From NCBI GenBank assembly GCA_049647485.1, contig JBARXT010000129.1:1-6885 (forward strand): a stretch of 6,885 nt of DNA. The letters run 5' to 3'. Both the position numbers and the translations under genes were made by a program. Below the pieces are notes generated by a model, which was not told where the DNA came from, searched no databases, and saw only the letters and a program-made list of their open reading frames with translations. This document shows positions 1 to 5,501 of this stretch, piece after piece. Each line of letters opens with the position of its first letter. The stretch's first letter is position 1. The stretch is from 62-47 sp049647485 (GTDB lineage: Bacteria; Pseudomonadota; Alphaproteobacteria; Rhizobiales; Xanthobacteraceae).

Positions 1-573
1 TTGCTGATCGGCTCGTCGACCGGCGGGCCGCAGGCGCTGATGAGTTTGATTGGCGAGATTACGCCGGTGATCGATCGCGTTCCGGTGCTGATCACGCAAC
101 ATATGCCGCCGACCTTCACCACCATTCTTGCCGAACATCTCGCGCGCACCGGAGGTCGCCCGGCCGCCGAGGCGGTGGATGGCGAGCCGGTGACGGCGGG
201 GCGTATCTATCTTGCGCCGGGCGGCCGACATATGCGCGTCGTGCGTCACGCCGGCGGCGCGGCGATTGCATTGGACGATGGACCGCCGATCAATTTCTGC
301 AAGCCCGCCGTCGACCCGCTGTTCGTGTCGGCGGTCGATGTCTGGCAGGGCGCGATTCAGGCTGTCATCCTCACCGGGATGGGCTCGGACGGCATGCGTG
401 GCGGCAAGCAACTCGTCGCGGCCGGTGGCAGCATCGTCGTACAGGACGAGGCGACCAGCGTGGTCTGGGGCATGCCGGGTGCGGCTGCCAACGCCGGCAT
501 CTGCGCTGCGATCCTGCCGCTGGGGCAGATCGCGCCGAAACTTATCAAGCTGTTCGCGGGGGACAGATCGTGA
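1..573 (+). CDS. cheB: CheB, protein-glutamate methylesterase, C-terminal catalytic domain (5' end outside window)
   Basis: CheB removes methyl groups from, and deamidates, glutamate and glutamine side chains of chemoreceptors in the cytoplasm, resetting receptor sensitivity. The 190 visible residues cover essentially the whole methylesterase domain. The catalytic Ser lies in GSSTGGP (Ser6 of the fragment), the His in ITQHMPPTFT (His34) and the Asp in TGMGSDG (Asp130), matching the known Ser-His-Asp triad of the family. The receiver domain that normally precedes this domain would be upstream of base 1, so whether it is present cannot be judged. The first codon, TTG, is an internal Leu just before the catalytic loop and not a start. 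The stop overlaps the cheR start by 4 bases, which points to translational coupling in a che operon. Confidence 0.95.
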   Translation: MLIGSSTGGPQALMSLIGEITPVIDRVPVLITQHMPPTFTTILAEHLARTGGRPAAEAVDGEPVTAGRIYLAPGGRHMRVVRHAGGAAIALDDGPPINFCKPAVDPLFVSAVDVWQGAIQAVILTGMGSDGMRGGKQLVAAGGSIVVQDEATSVVWGMPGAAANAGICAAILPLGQIAPKLIKLFAGDRS

Positions 574-1451
574 CGCCTGCGGACTATCAATTTCTGCAAA
601 AGCTGCTCAAGGAACGTTCTGGTCTCGATCTCTCCGCCGACAAGCAGTATCTGGTTGAAAGCCGGTTGCTGCCGATCGCACGCAAGCTCGATCTTCCCGG
701 CATTGGTGAACTAACGCAGAAGATCAAGGCCGGCGCTGAAGACATCGCCAGGCAGGTGGTCGAGGCGATGACCACCAACGAGACGTTCTTCTTCCGCGAC
801 AAGATTCCGTTCGATCATTTGCGCGAGACGATCTTGCCGACGCTGCTGCGCACGCGCGCCAGCCGCCGCACTTTGCGCATCTGGAGCGCGGCGTGTTCGA
901 CAGGGCAGGAGCCCTATTCGATCGCGATGTGCCTGAAGGAGTATGGCGCCGAGTTGAGCGGCTGGCGCATCGAGATCGTCGCCACCGATCTTTCGCAAGG
1001 CGTGCTGGAAAAATCCAAGGCCGGCATGTTCAGCCAGTTCGAGGTGCAGCGCGGGCTGCCGATCCAGTTGCTGGTCAAGTATTTCCGCCAGATCGGCGAT
1101 ATGTGGCAGATCAACGCCGATATCCGCGCGATGGTGCAGTTCAGGCAGTTGAACTTGTTGCATGACATCTCGCATCTCGGCGTGTTCGATGTCGTGTTCT
1201 GCCGCAACGTGCTGATCTATTTCGATCAGGACACCAAGACGGTGATCTTCAAGCGGCTCGCCAAGGTGACGGCCAACGACGGCTACCTCGCGCTTGGCGC
1301 GGCGGAAACGGTGGTGGGGCTGACGGATACGTTCCGGCCGGTTCCGGATCGCCGCGGGCTTTACAGCCCCAACCTCGCGCGCGTGTCGCCGTCCATCGTT
1401 CCCGAAGAAGCGCCGCCGCTGTTGCGCAGCGTTTCGCCGATCGGGCGCTGA
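570..1451 (+). CDS. cheR: CheR, chemoreceptor glutamate methyltransferase
   Basis: CheR transfers methyl groups from S-adenosylmethionine to receptor glutamates, opposing CheB during chemotactic adaptation. The 293 residues match a stand-alone CheR. An alpha-helical N-terminal domain (about 1-80) contains TTNETFFFRD (68-77). The SAM-binding domain follows, with IWSAACSTGQEPYS (104-117) as motif I, VATDLS (137-142) as the acidic motif that contacts SAM, and CRNVLIYFD (211-219) as the late conserved motif. The small beta insert near 150-200 is present. The last 25 residues are a Pro- and Ser-rich tail of no recognised function. The start is GTG at 570, within the GTGA overlap with cheB; a Shine-Dalgarno GGGGGA lies at 558-563, six bases ahead. 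No convincing intrinsic terminator follows, only a palindromic repeat 45 bases downstream. Confidence 0.96.
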   Translation: MTPADYQFLQKLLKERSGLDLSADKQYLVESRLLPIARKLDLPGIGELTQKIKAGAEDIARQVVEAMTTNETFFFRDKIPFDHLRETILPTLLRTRASRRTLRIWSAACSTGQEPYSIAMCLKEYGAELSGWRIEIVATDLSQGVLEKSKAGMFSQFEVQRGLPIQLLVKYFRQIGDMWQINADIRAMVQFRQLNLLHDISHLGVFDVVFCRNVLIYFDQDTKTVIFKRLAKVTANDGYLALGAAETVVGLTDTFRPVPDRRGLYSPNLARVSPSIVPEEAPPLLRSVSPIGR

Positions 1452-1492
1452 GGCTTCGGACGTTCTTCCTGGCTTTTCACCGAACATCACTC

Positions 1493-1562
1493 GTCATGCC
1501 CGGACTTGATCCGGGCATCCATCTTTGAAGAAATGGATGGATATTGCCCGGCTAAATTCGGA
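1493..1562. repeat. Intergenic palindromic repeat (REP-like), partly decayed
   Basis: A perfect 9-base inverted repeat, ATGCCCGGA (1496-1504) and TCCGGGCAT (1510-1518), encloses the loop CTTGA. A second perfect hairpin follows, CATCCAT (1516-1522) and ATGGATG (1533-1539). A further TGCCCGG at 1544-1550 has no good partner and looks like a degraded third arm. Elements beginning with 'GTCATGCCCGG' and ending in 'CATCCATC' are familiar to me as dispersed repeats between genes of Bradyrhizobium and Rhodopseudomonas; that part is recall, not a search. The element sits between the ends of cheR and ctrA, the usual kind of position. There is no T-tract, so it is a poor intrinsic terminator. Confidence 0.6.
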
Positions 1563-1671
1563 AGGATGTCCTTGTGGGAAGCCGCGATTTTCCGCGGCGG
1601 CTGGGTCCCGCGGGTAAGGCTCTGTCGAAATGGCCGGAGGCAAGTTCAGCCGATGCGACCCACCCGCGCAA
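1563..1671. other. Gene-free remainder of the cheR-ctrA gap, with a short hairpin
   Basis: I see no gene here. The stretch holds one perfect 6-base inverted repeat, GCCGCG (1581-1586) and CGCGGC (1593-1598), and the 8-base palindrome CCCGCGGG (1607-1614). An open frame runs through on the plus strand from 1506 but begins inside the repeat, lacks a Shine-Dalgarno sequence, has arginine-rich low-complexity composition and runs into the 3' end of ctrA, so I do not call it. These hairpins may belong to the preceding repeat. Confidence 0.4.
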
Positions 1672-1698
1672 ATAAAAACCCCGCCGGTAAGGGCGGGG
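1671..1698 (-). terminator. Intrinsic terminator of ctrA
   Basis: Read on the minus strand, the 7-base perfect stem CCCCGCC/GGCGGGG (1692-1698 with 1679-1685) closes a 6-base loop and is followed at once by TTTTTATTT. It begins about 70 bases beyond the ctrA stop codon and is oriented to end the ctrA transcript. On the plus strand no T-run follows, so it should not terminate cheBR efficiently. Confidence 0.9.
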
Positions 1699-1768
1699 CT
1701 GTAGTCGGGAGGAGGCGCCTTGCAGAAAGTCTTGTTACAGAAACTCTTGCCGGCTCGCCGGAACGGGA

Positions 1769-2470
1769 TCAGGCCGGAATGCGGACCTCGTCTTCGGTCG
1801 GCTCGCGCAGCACGTAGCCGCGGCCCCAGACGGTTTCGATGAAGTTGCGGCCGTCGGAGGCGTTGGCAAGCTTTTTGCGCAGCTTGCAGATGAAGACGTC
1901 GATGATCTTCAGTTCCGGCTCGTCCATGCCGCCGTAGAGATGATTGAGGAACATCTCCTTGGTCAGCGTGGTGCCCTTGCGCAGCGAGAGCAGCTCCAGC
2001 ATCTGATATTCCTTGCCGGTCAGATGCACGCGCTGGCCCGACACTTCGACGGTCTTGGTGTCGAGATTGACGATCAGGTCGCCGGTCTGGATCACCGACT
2101 GGGCGTGGCCCTTCGAGCGGCGCACGATCGCATGAATGCGGGCGACCAGCTCGTCCTTGTGGAAGGGTTTGGTCATGTAGTCGTCGGCGCCGACGCCGAG
2201 ACCCTTGACCTTGTCCTCGATGCCGGCGAGGCCGGAGAGGATCAGAATGGGCGTCTTGATCTTCGAAACACGCAACTGCTTGAGCACGTCGTAGCCGGAC
2301 ATGTCGGGCAGGTTGAGGTCGAGAAGGATAATGTCGTAATCGTAGAGTTTGCCGAGGTCGACACCCTCTTCGCCGAGATCCGTCGTATAAACGTTGAAGC
2401 TCTCGGATTTGAGCATCAGCTCAATCGACTGCGCGACAGCGCTATCATCCTCAATCAGCAATACGCGCAT
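1769..2470 (-). CDS. ctrA: CtrA, cell-cycle master response regulator (OmpR family)
   Basis: CtrA is a two-component response regulator that, once phosphorylated through the CckA-ChpT relay, binds TTAA-N7-TTAA boxes. It controls flagellar, chemotaxis and division genes and, in some alphaproteobacteria, replication initiation. The 233 residues are close to the 231 of Caulobacter CtrA. The receiver domain (about 1-120) has the acidic pair Asp8-Asp9, phospho-acceptor Asp51 in LLDLNLPD, Ser79 and Lys101. The winged-helix domain (about 125-225) carries the recognition-helix segment IDVFICKLRKKL (180-191) and the wing WGRGYVL (215-221). The start is ATG, with AGGGGA at 2476-2481 five bases ahead. 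The chain ends in EVRIPA rather than the Ala-Ala that Caulobacter CtrA presents to ClpXP. It is transcribed away from fliI and towards cheR, ending at its own terminator. Confidence 0.96.
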   Translation of the reverse strand: MRVLLIEDDSAVAQSIELMLKSESFNVYTTDLGEEGVDLGKLYDYDIILLDLNLPDMSGYDVLKQLRVSKIKTPILILSGLAGIEDKVKGLGVGADDYMTKPFHKDELVARIHAIVRRSKGHAQSVIQTGDLIVNLDTKTVEVSGQRVHLTGKEYQMLELLSLRKGTTLTKEMFLNHLYGGMDEPELKIIDVFICKLRKKLANASDGRNFIETVWGRGYVLREPTEDEVRIPA

Positions 2471-2548
2471 GCCAGTCCCCTATCGTAGCCGCTCCGGGCG
2501 TCAGGTCGTCCGCACTACTTGCGGCACTGGAAACGCCTTTGAACAACT

Positions 2549-2626
2549 GATTCGAATCCTGACGGGATATGGTTAACAAAACCTGATTCCTCTCCGCAAG
2601 CTCTATCGTGCAATTTTTGTCGAATC
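2549..2626 (-). promoter_or_regulatory. ctrA upstream control region: GANTC cluster and CtrA half-site
   Basis: Four GANTC sequences, the target of the cell-cycle methylase CcrM, lie within 78 bases: 2549-2553, 2554-2558, 2585-2589 and 2622-2626. The first two abut to form the palindrome GATTCGAATC. A fifth lies at 2712-2716. On the minus strand TTAACCAT (2569-2576), a classic CtrA half-site, sits among them about 100 bases from the ctrA ATG. In Caulobacter the ctrA P1 promoter is tuned by GANTC methylation with GcrA and by CtrA itself; the same logic is inferred here. I could not fix a -35/-10 pair or a transcription start with confidence. Confidence 0.6.
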
Positions 2627-2784
2627 GCCGTAAAACGTTGCCTTGAGGCAGCTTTTATTATCCGTTCTCACTCAAGTTTCGCATCAAGAGACGGGCCTAA
2701 CCGCCTCTTAGGACTCGCACCTCATTCAGACGCGCGGGTCCCGTCAGTCACCAAAGACAGTGACGCAATGATTAACGATGCGGG

Positions 2785-2824
2785 TAAACACGAAGTTAAA
2801 GCCATTCCCGCAATACGCGGAAAC
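2785..2824 (+). promoter_or_regulatory. Candidate CtrA-dependent promoter of fliI
   Basis: TAAA-N7-TTAA at 2785-2799 differs by one base from the CtrA box TTAA-N7-TTAA. Seventeen bases beyond it lies GCGGAAAC (2817-2824), matching 6 of 8 positions of the GCTANAWC -10 element described for Caulobacter CtrA-activated flagellar promoters. Transcription would start near 2831, only about eight bases before the fliI ATG, so the leader would be very short. A separate TTAAC occurs at 2772-2776. The arrangement fits an early, CtrA-controlled flagellar operon, but AT-rich half-sites are easy to find by chance. Confidence 0.35.
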
Positions 2825-2838
2825 TTAAGGTTTTCGCC

Positions 2839-4164
2839 ATGAAAGCCCTCGCCAACCAGATCGACGACATCGACGGCGTCAATATTTATGGCCGAGTTGT
2901 CGGGGTGCGCGGGTTGATGGTTGAGGTCGCCGGGCCGATCCACGCCATGTCGGTGGGCGCGCGGATCGTGATCGAGACCGGCACCAACCGCTTCATCCCC
3001 TGCGAGGTGATCGGCTTCACCGGCAACAACGCCGTGGTGATGCCGTTCGGTCCCCTCGACGGTGTGCGGCGCGGCTGCCGCGCGGTGATCGCCAACGCGT
3101 CGAGCATGGTGCGGCCATCGCCGTCCTGGCTCGGTCGCGTGCTCAACGCCATGGGCGAGCCGATCGACGGCAAGGGGCCGCTGGAGCAGGGGGCTACCCC
3201 GATGCCCTATCGCAATGCGCCGCCGCCGGCGCATTCGCGCAAGCGGGTCGGCGTGCCGCTCGACCTGGGCGTGCGCGCGCTCAACACCTTTCTCACCTGT
3301 TGCCGGGGCCAGCGCATGGGCGTCTTCGCCGGCTCCGGCGTCGGCAAGTCGGTGCTGCTGTCGATGCTGGCCCGCAACGTCGATGCGGATATCTCCGTGA
3401 TCGGGCTGGTCGGCGAGCGCGGCCGCGAGGTGCAGGAGTTCCTGCAGGACGACCTGGGTGAAGAAGGGCTGGCGCGCTCCGTCGTGGTGGTGGCGACTTC
3501 CGACGAGCCGGCGTTGATGCGGCGGCAGGCGGCTTATCTCACGTTGGCCATCGCGGAATACTTCCGCGACGAGGGCAAATCGGTGATGTGCATGATGGAC
3601 TCGGTGACGCGCTTTGCCATGGCACAGCGTGAGATCGGCCTGTCCGCCGGCGAGCCGCCGACCGCCAAGGGCTATACGCCGACGGTATTCACCGAACTGC
3701 CGAAGCTGCTGGAGCGCGCCGGGCCCGGCATCGGCGAGGGCTCGATCACCGGCATTTTCACGGTGCTGGTGGACGGTGACGATCATAACGAGCCGGTCGC
3801 CGACGCGGTGCGCGGCATTCTCGACGGCCATATCGTGATGGAGCGTTCGATCGCCGAGCGCGGCCGCTACCCGGCGATCAATGTCCTGAAATCCGTGTCG
3901 CGGACCATGCCGAAAAGCGCCGATCCTGCCTTTTTGCCGGTAATCACGCGGGGGCGTCAGGTGATGGCGACCTATTCCGACATGGAGGAACTGATCCGGC
4001 TCGGCGCCTATCGGGCCGGTTCCAGCCCCGAGGTGGATGAGGCGATCGGCCTGCACGAGCCGCTGGAGGATTTCCTGCGCCAGGCCAAGGACGAGGTCAC
4101 CAGCCTGATTGAAGGTTATCAACGACTTGGTCAAATCCTAGGAACCTTGGAAACGGAACGCTAA
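2839..4164 (+). CDS. fliI: FliI, flagellar type III export ATPase
   Basis: FliI hydrolyses ATP at the cytoplasmic base of the flagellar export apparatus, helping to unload and unfold substrates delivered to FlhA. The 441 residues are a normal full length. An N-terminal beta-barrel domain (about 15-90) precedes the F1-beta-like ATPase core. Walker A is GSGVGKS (165-171), the catalytic-glutamate motif is GERGREV (192-198, Glu193), Walker B is VMCMMDS with Asp244, and PAINVLKSVS (345-354) matches the ATPase alpha/beta signature. A helical C-terminal domain ends in GYQRLGQILGTLETER. The ATG start gives the expected MKALANQI opening; its Shine-Dalgarno sequence is weak (AAGG at 2827-2830). fliJ follows after 105 bases in the same direction. 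A 470-codon open frame on the opposite strand is only a GC-rich shadow. Confidence 0.97.
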   Translation: MKALANQIDDIDGVNIYGRVVGVRGLMVEVAGPIHAMSVGARIVIETGTNRFIPCEVIGFTGNNAVVMPFGPLDGVRRGCRAVIANASSMVRPSPSWLGRVLNAMGEPIDGKGPLEQGATPMPYRNAPPPAHSRKRVGVPLDLGVRALNTFLTCCRGQRMGVFAGSGVGKSVLLSMLARNVDADISVIGLVGERGREVQEFLQDDLGEEGLARSVVVVATSDEPALMRRQAAYLTLAIAEYFRDEGKSVMCMMDSVTRFAMAQREIGLSAGEPPTAKGYTPTVFTELPKLLERAGPGIGEGSITGIFTVLVDGDDHNEPVADAVRGILDGHIVMERSIAERGRYPAINVLKSVSRTMPKSADPAFLPVITRGRQVMATYSDMEELIRLGAYRAGSSPEVDEAIGLHEPLEDFLRQAKDEVTSLIEGYQRLGQILGTLETER

Positions 4165-4229
4165 CTTTGTCGGGCCATCATCCCGCATCTGTTGTTCACC
4201 GGCGGGGCCTTTCATGAGGAGCCGGCTTT

Positions 4230-4250
4230 GTCCCGTTTTCGTATCGGGAC
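4230..4250 (+). other. Hairpin in the fliI-fliJ spacer
   Basis: A perfect 6-base inverted repeat, GTCCCG (4230-4235) and CGGGAC (4245-4250), encloses a 9-base loop within the 105-base spacer between fliI and fliJ. It ends five bases before the fliJ Shine-Dalgarno GGGGAG (4255-4260). No T-run follows, so it is unlikely to terminate. It could set mRNA stability or the fliI:fliJ ratio, but this is inference. Confidence 0.35.
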
Positions 4251-4269
4251 TTCTGGGGAGTACGAGTCG

Positions 4270-4689
4270 ATGAAGTCACGTGAAACCCTCATTCGTCTGA
4301 AGAAGTTTCAGGTCGATGAGAAGCGGCGCAGGGTCGCCCAGATCGAGTCCATGATCGCGGACTTCGAGCGGATGTCGGTCGATCTCGAGCACGAGATCGC
4401 GACCGAGCAGGAGCGTGCCGGAATCAACGACCCGACCCACTTCGCCTATCCGACCTACGCCAAGGCCGCGATCCAGCGCCGCGAGAACCTGACCCGTTCG
4501 GCGGACGAATTGCGGGTTCAACTCGACGATGCCAAGGCCCAACTCGGCGAGGCCTTCGAAGAATTGAAGAAGGTCGAACTGTTGGACGAGCGCGATCAGG
4601 CGCGAGGACGCGCAGAGGAGAATGCACGGGAGCAGGCCGATCTTAACAGCATCGGTCTGATGCGCTCGCGGATCGGCGCCGTCGCCTGA
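4270..4689 (+). CDS. fliJ: FliJ, flagellar export stalk / chaperone-escort protein
   Basis: FliJ is a small coiled-coil protein that inserts into the FliI hexamer much as the gamma subunit does in F1-ATPase, links the ring to FlhA and recycles export chaperones. The 139 residues are near the 147 of Salmonella FliJ and are dominated by charged heptad-like helices: about 1-50, and 72-125 with LRVQLDDAKAQL and EAFEELKKVELL. A short central break contains GINDPTHFAYPTYAK (51-65). The ATG at 4270 is preferred over an in-frame TTG at 4192. It has GGGGAG nine bases ahead, and the residues after it (MKSRETLIRLKKFQ) look like a FliJ N terminus, whereas the upstream extension does not. It is the last gene of the fliIJ unit, followed by a strong terminator. 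Confidence 0.92.
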   Translation: MKSRETLIRLKKFQVDEKRRRVAQIESMIADFERMSVDLEHEIATEQERAGINDPTHFAYPTYAKAAIQRRENLTRSADELRVQLDDAKAQLGEAFEELKKVELLDERDQARGRAEENAREQADLNSIGLMRSRIGAVA

Positions 4690-4720
4690 GCCGCTACGAA
4701 GGCCAGCGGAGTTGCTGAAT

Positions 4721-4748
4721 AAAAGCCGGGCCGCGAGGCCCGGTTTTT
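4721..4748 (+). terminator. Intrinsic terminator of fliIJ
   Basis: The 7-base perfect GC stem CCGGGCC/GGCCCGG (4726-4732 and 4737-4743) has the tetraloop GCGA and is followed by TTTTT (4744-4748). It begins about 32 bases after the fliJ stop. AAAA precedes the stem (4721-4724), so it could also act weakly on the minus strand. Confidence 0.93.
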
Positions 4749-4866
4749 CGTTATGGGCGCTGGTTTGTGGGCGCTGAAGCATGATCGGTCTGGATCGACG
4801 TGCGCGACATCGCGCCGGGCGTCAAACCGGAGCGTCATTTTGTGCGCGGATTTACAACTCGATCAT

Positions 4867-4988
4867 CGTCGTCCCTGCGAAGGCAGGGACCCAGACTCCG
4901 CAGCGGTTCGGCTCAATCATCTGAGGCAAGATTGTTTTATAGTATCCCACGCCAGGGGATCTGGGTCCTCGCCTGCGCGAGGACGACG
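4867..4988. repeat. 122-base inverted-repeat element with two internal hairpins
   Basis: The 29-base ends (4867-4895 and 4960-4988) are inverted copies of each other. They share CGTCGTCC on the outside and GGACCCAGA on the inside but differ between these blocks. Each end also folds on itself with a perfect 8-base stem and 4-base loop: GTCCCTGC/GCAGGGAC (4871-4878, 4883-4890) and GTCCTCGC/GCGAGGAC (4965-4972, 4977-4984). The differing bases fall in the stems and keep them paired. About 64 AT-richer bases lie between the ends. It resembles the paired palindromes (BIME-like) scattered between genes in Bradyrhizobium relatives; family membership is from recall. The stretch 4749-4866 before it holds nothing I recognise. 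Confidence 0.7.
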
Positions 4989-5027
4989 CCGAGATTGTTT
5001 GATCCCGTGGGCGAGATTTCCTCCGCC

Positions 5028-5062
5028 AAAAACGAAAAACGCCCGCGGGGGGACGGGCGTTT
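5028..5062 (-). terminator. Intrinsic terminator of the minus-strand small-protein gene
   Basis: A 9-base perfect stem AAACGCCCG/CGGGCGTTT (5037-5045 and 5054-5062) encloses an 8-base loop whose minus-strand sequence contains CCCCCC. On the minus strand the stem is followed by further T residues and a second T-run (TTTTTCGTTTTT overall), a strong terminator for transcripts coming from 5209-5409. On the plus strand the trailing sequence, TTTCTCTCTT when the stem's own T residues are counted, is less uniform, so weak bidirectional activity is possible. Confidence 0.88.
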
Positions 5063-5131
5063 CTCTCTTGTCACAGGTCAGCTTGGGGGGACTGACTGAT
5101 GTGACATACTCACGCGGCGACTTTGGGGGGC
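5028..5131 (-). ncRNA. Candidate C-rich structured RNA or 3'-UTR-derived sRNA
   Basis: Downstream of the small-protein gene, the minus strand has three runs of exactly six C (5125-5130, 5085-5090, 5047-5052) spaced 38-40 bases apart. The second lies in the loop of an interrupted hairpin with GTCACA/TGTGAC (5070-5075, 5100-5105) and GTCAG/CTGAC (5077-5081, 5092-5096) as stems. The third lies in the terminator loop. Unpaired UCCC-type loops are a known feature of bacterial small RNAs that bind Shine-Dalgarno sequences. The RNA could be the 3' end of the small mRNA or be processed from it. No separate promoter was found, and no known RNA family is recognised. Confidence 0.35.
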
Positions 5132-5208
5132 AAGGTAAAGAGCCTCGTGAATCTCGTTATTCGTTATCCTCGACTTGGTCCTCTTGCTGGTTGACCGAAC
5201 GTCCGTTC

Positions 5209-5409
5209 TCAGCGAACCACCATCGTTGTGTCGGAGCTTGACATCGCGACCGGCGCGCCAGCCTTGATCACGCGTGCGGTTTGCACGCCGCTGTCCGCAT
5301 CGATGCGCGCCGAAATGCCGAAGCCTGCCACTGCGATGCCAGCCACCAACGCAACCACCACGATCTTGAGGTGGGTCATGCGGTCGGCGCTGTAAATCGA
5401 ATGGTTCAT
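5209..5409 (-). CDS. Small single-pass membrane protein of unknown function, probably stress-induced
   Basis: This 66-residue protein has a short polar N terminus (MNHSIYSADRMTH) and one hydrophobic segment at about 14-32 (LKIVVVALVAGIAVAGFGI). The remaining roughly 34 residues are polar and contain SARIDADSGVQTARVIKAGAP. The segment could be a membrane anchor or an uncleaved signal sequence. I recognise it only as the type of short hypothetical protein seen in Bradyrhizobium relatives. The ATG at 5409 is chosen because AGGAGG lies five bases ahead (5415-5420); a longer frame from 5451 would start before that site, and an internal Met11 is the other alternative. It stands alone between fliJ (convergent) and flhA (upstream, same strand), with its own EcfG-type promoter and terminator. 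A link to motility is therefore doubtful. Confidence 0.75.
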   Translation of the reverse strand: MNHSIYSADRMTHLKIVVVALVAGIAVAGFGISARIDADSGVQTARVIKAGAPVAMSSSDTTMVVR

Positions 5410-5501
5410 GGAAGCCTCCTGCCGTTCTCGCTGCCATATGCCTTGGGTCACCCCAACGCTGCGGCAGGTTCAAACCCCTGCTTCGAACTTCACGCAGTAA
5501 G

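Noticed and set aside
711..1490. 259-codon open frame on the minus strand across cheR
   Set aside because: It is a shadow of CheR with Arg/Ala/His-rich low-complexity translation and no family resemblance.
1506..1817. 103-codon plus-strand open frame in the cheR-ctrA gap
   Set aside because: It begins inside a palindromic repeat, has no ribosome site, crosses the ctrA terminator and enters the ctrA 3' end.
1940..2488. 182-codon open frame on the plus strand across ctrA
   Set aside because: It is antisense to CtrA, with composition typical of a reverse-frame artefact.
2722..4134. 470-codon open frame on the minus strand across fliI
   Set aside because: It is antisense to an unmistakable FliI. 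Its His/Arg/Ala-rich composition is what a GC-rich gene gives in a shadow frame, and it has no recognisable domain.
4754..4776. Short direct repeat TGGGCGCTG x2
   Set aside because: Two 9-base copies with no further structure; expected by chance in GC-rich DNA.
5099..5114. CRP/FNR-like TGTGA-N5-TCAC
   Set aside because: The spacing is one base short of the CRP site, there is no suitably placed promoter, and it lies in the 3' region of a gene; part of it forms the hairpin stem.
4753..5241. Plus-strand open frames across the fliJ to small-gene gap
   Set aside because: They run through the inverted-repeat element and a terminator; translation through such palindromes is a common source of spurious genes.
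5467..5483. tRNA T-arm-like GGTTCAAACCCCTGC
   Set aside because: The stem pairs only with an 8-base loop, and no acceptor, D or anticodon arm can be built around it.
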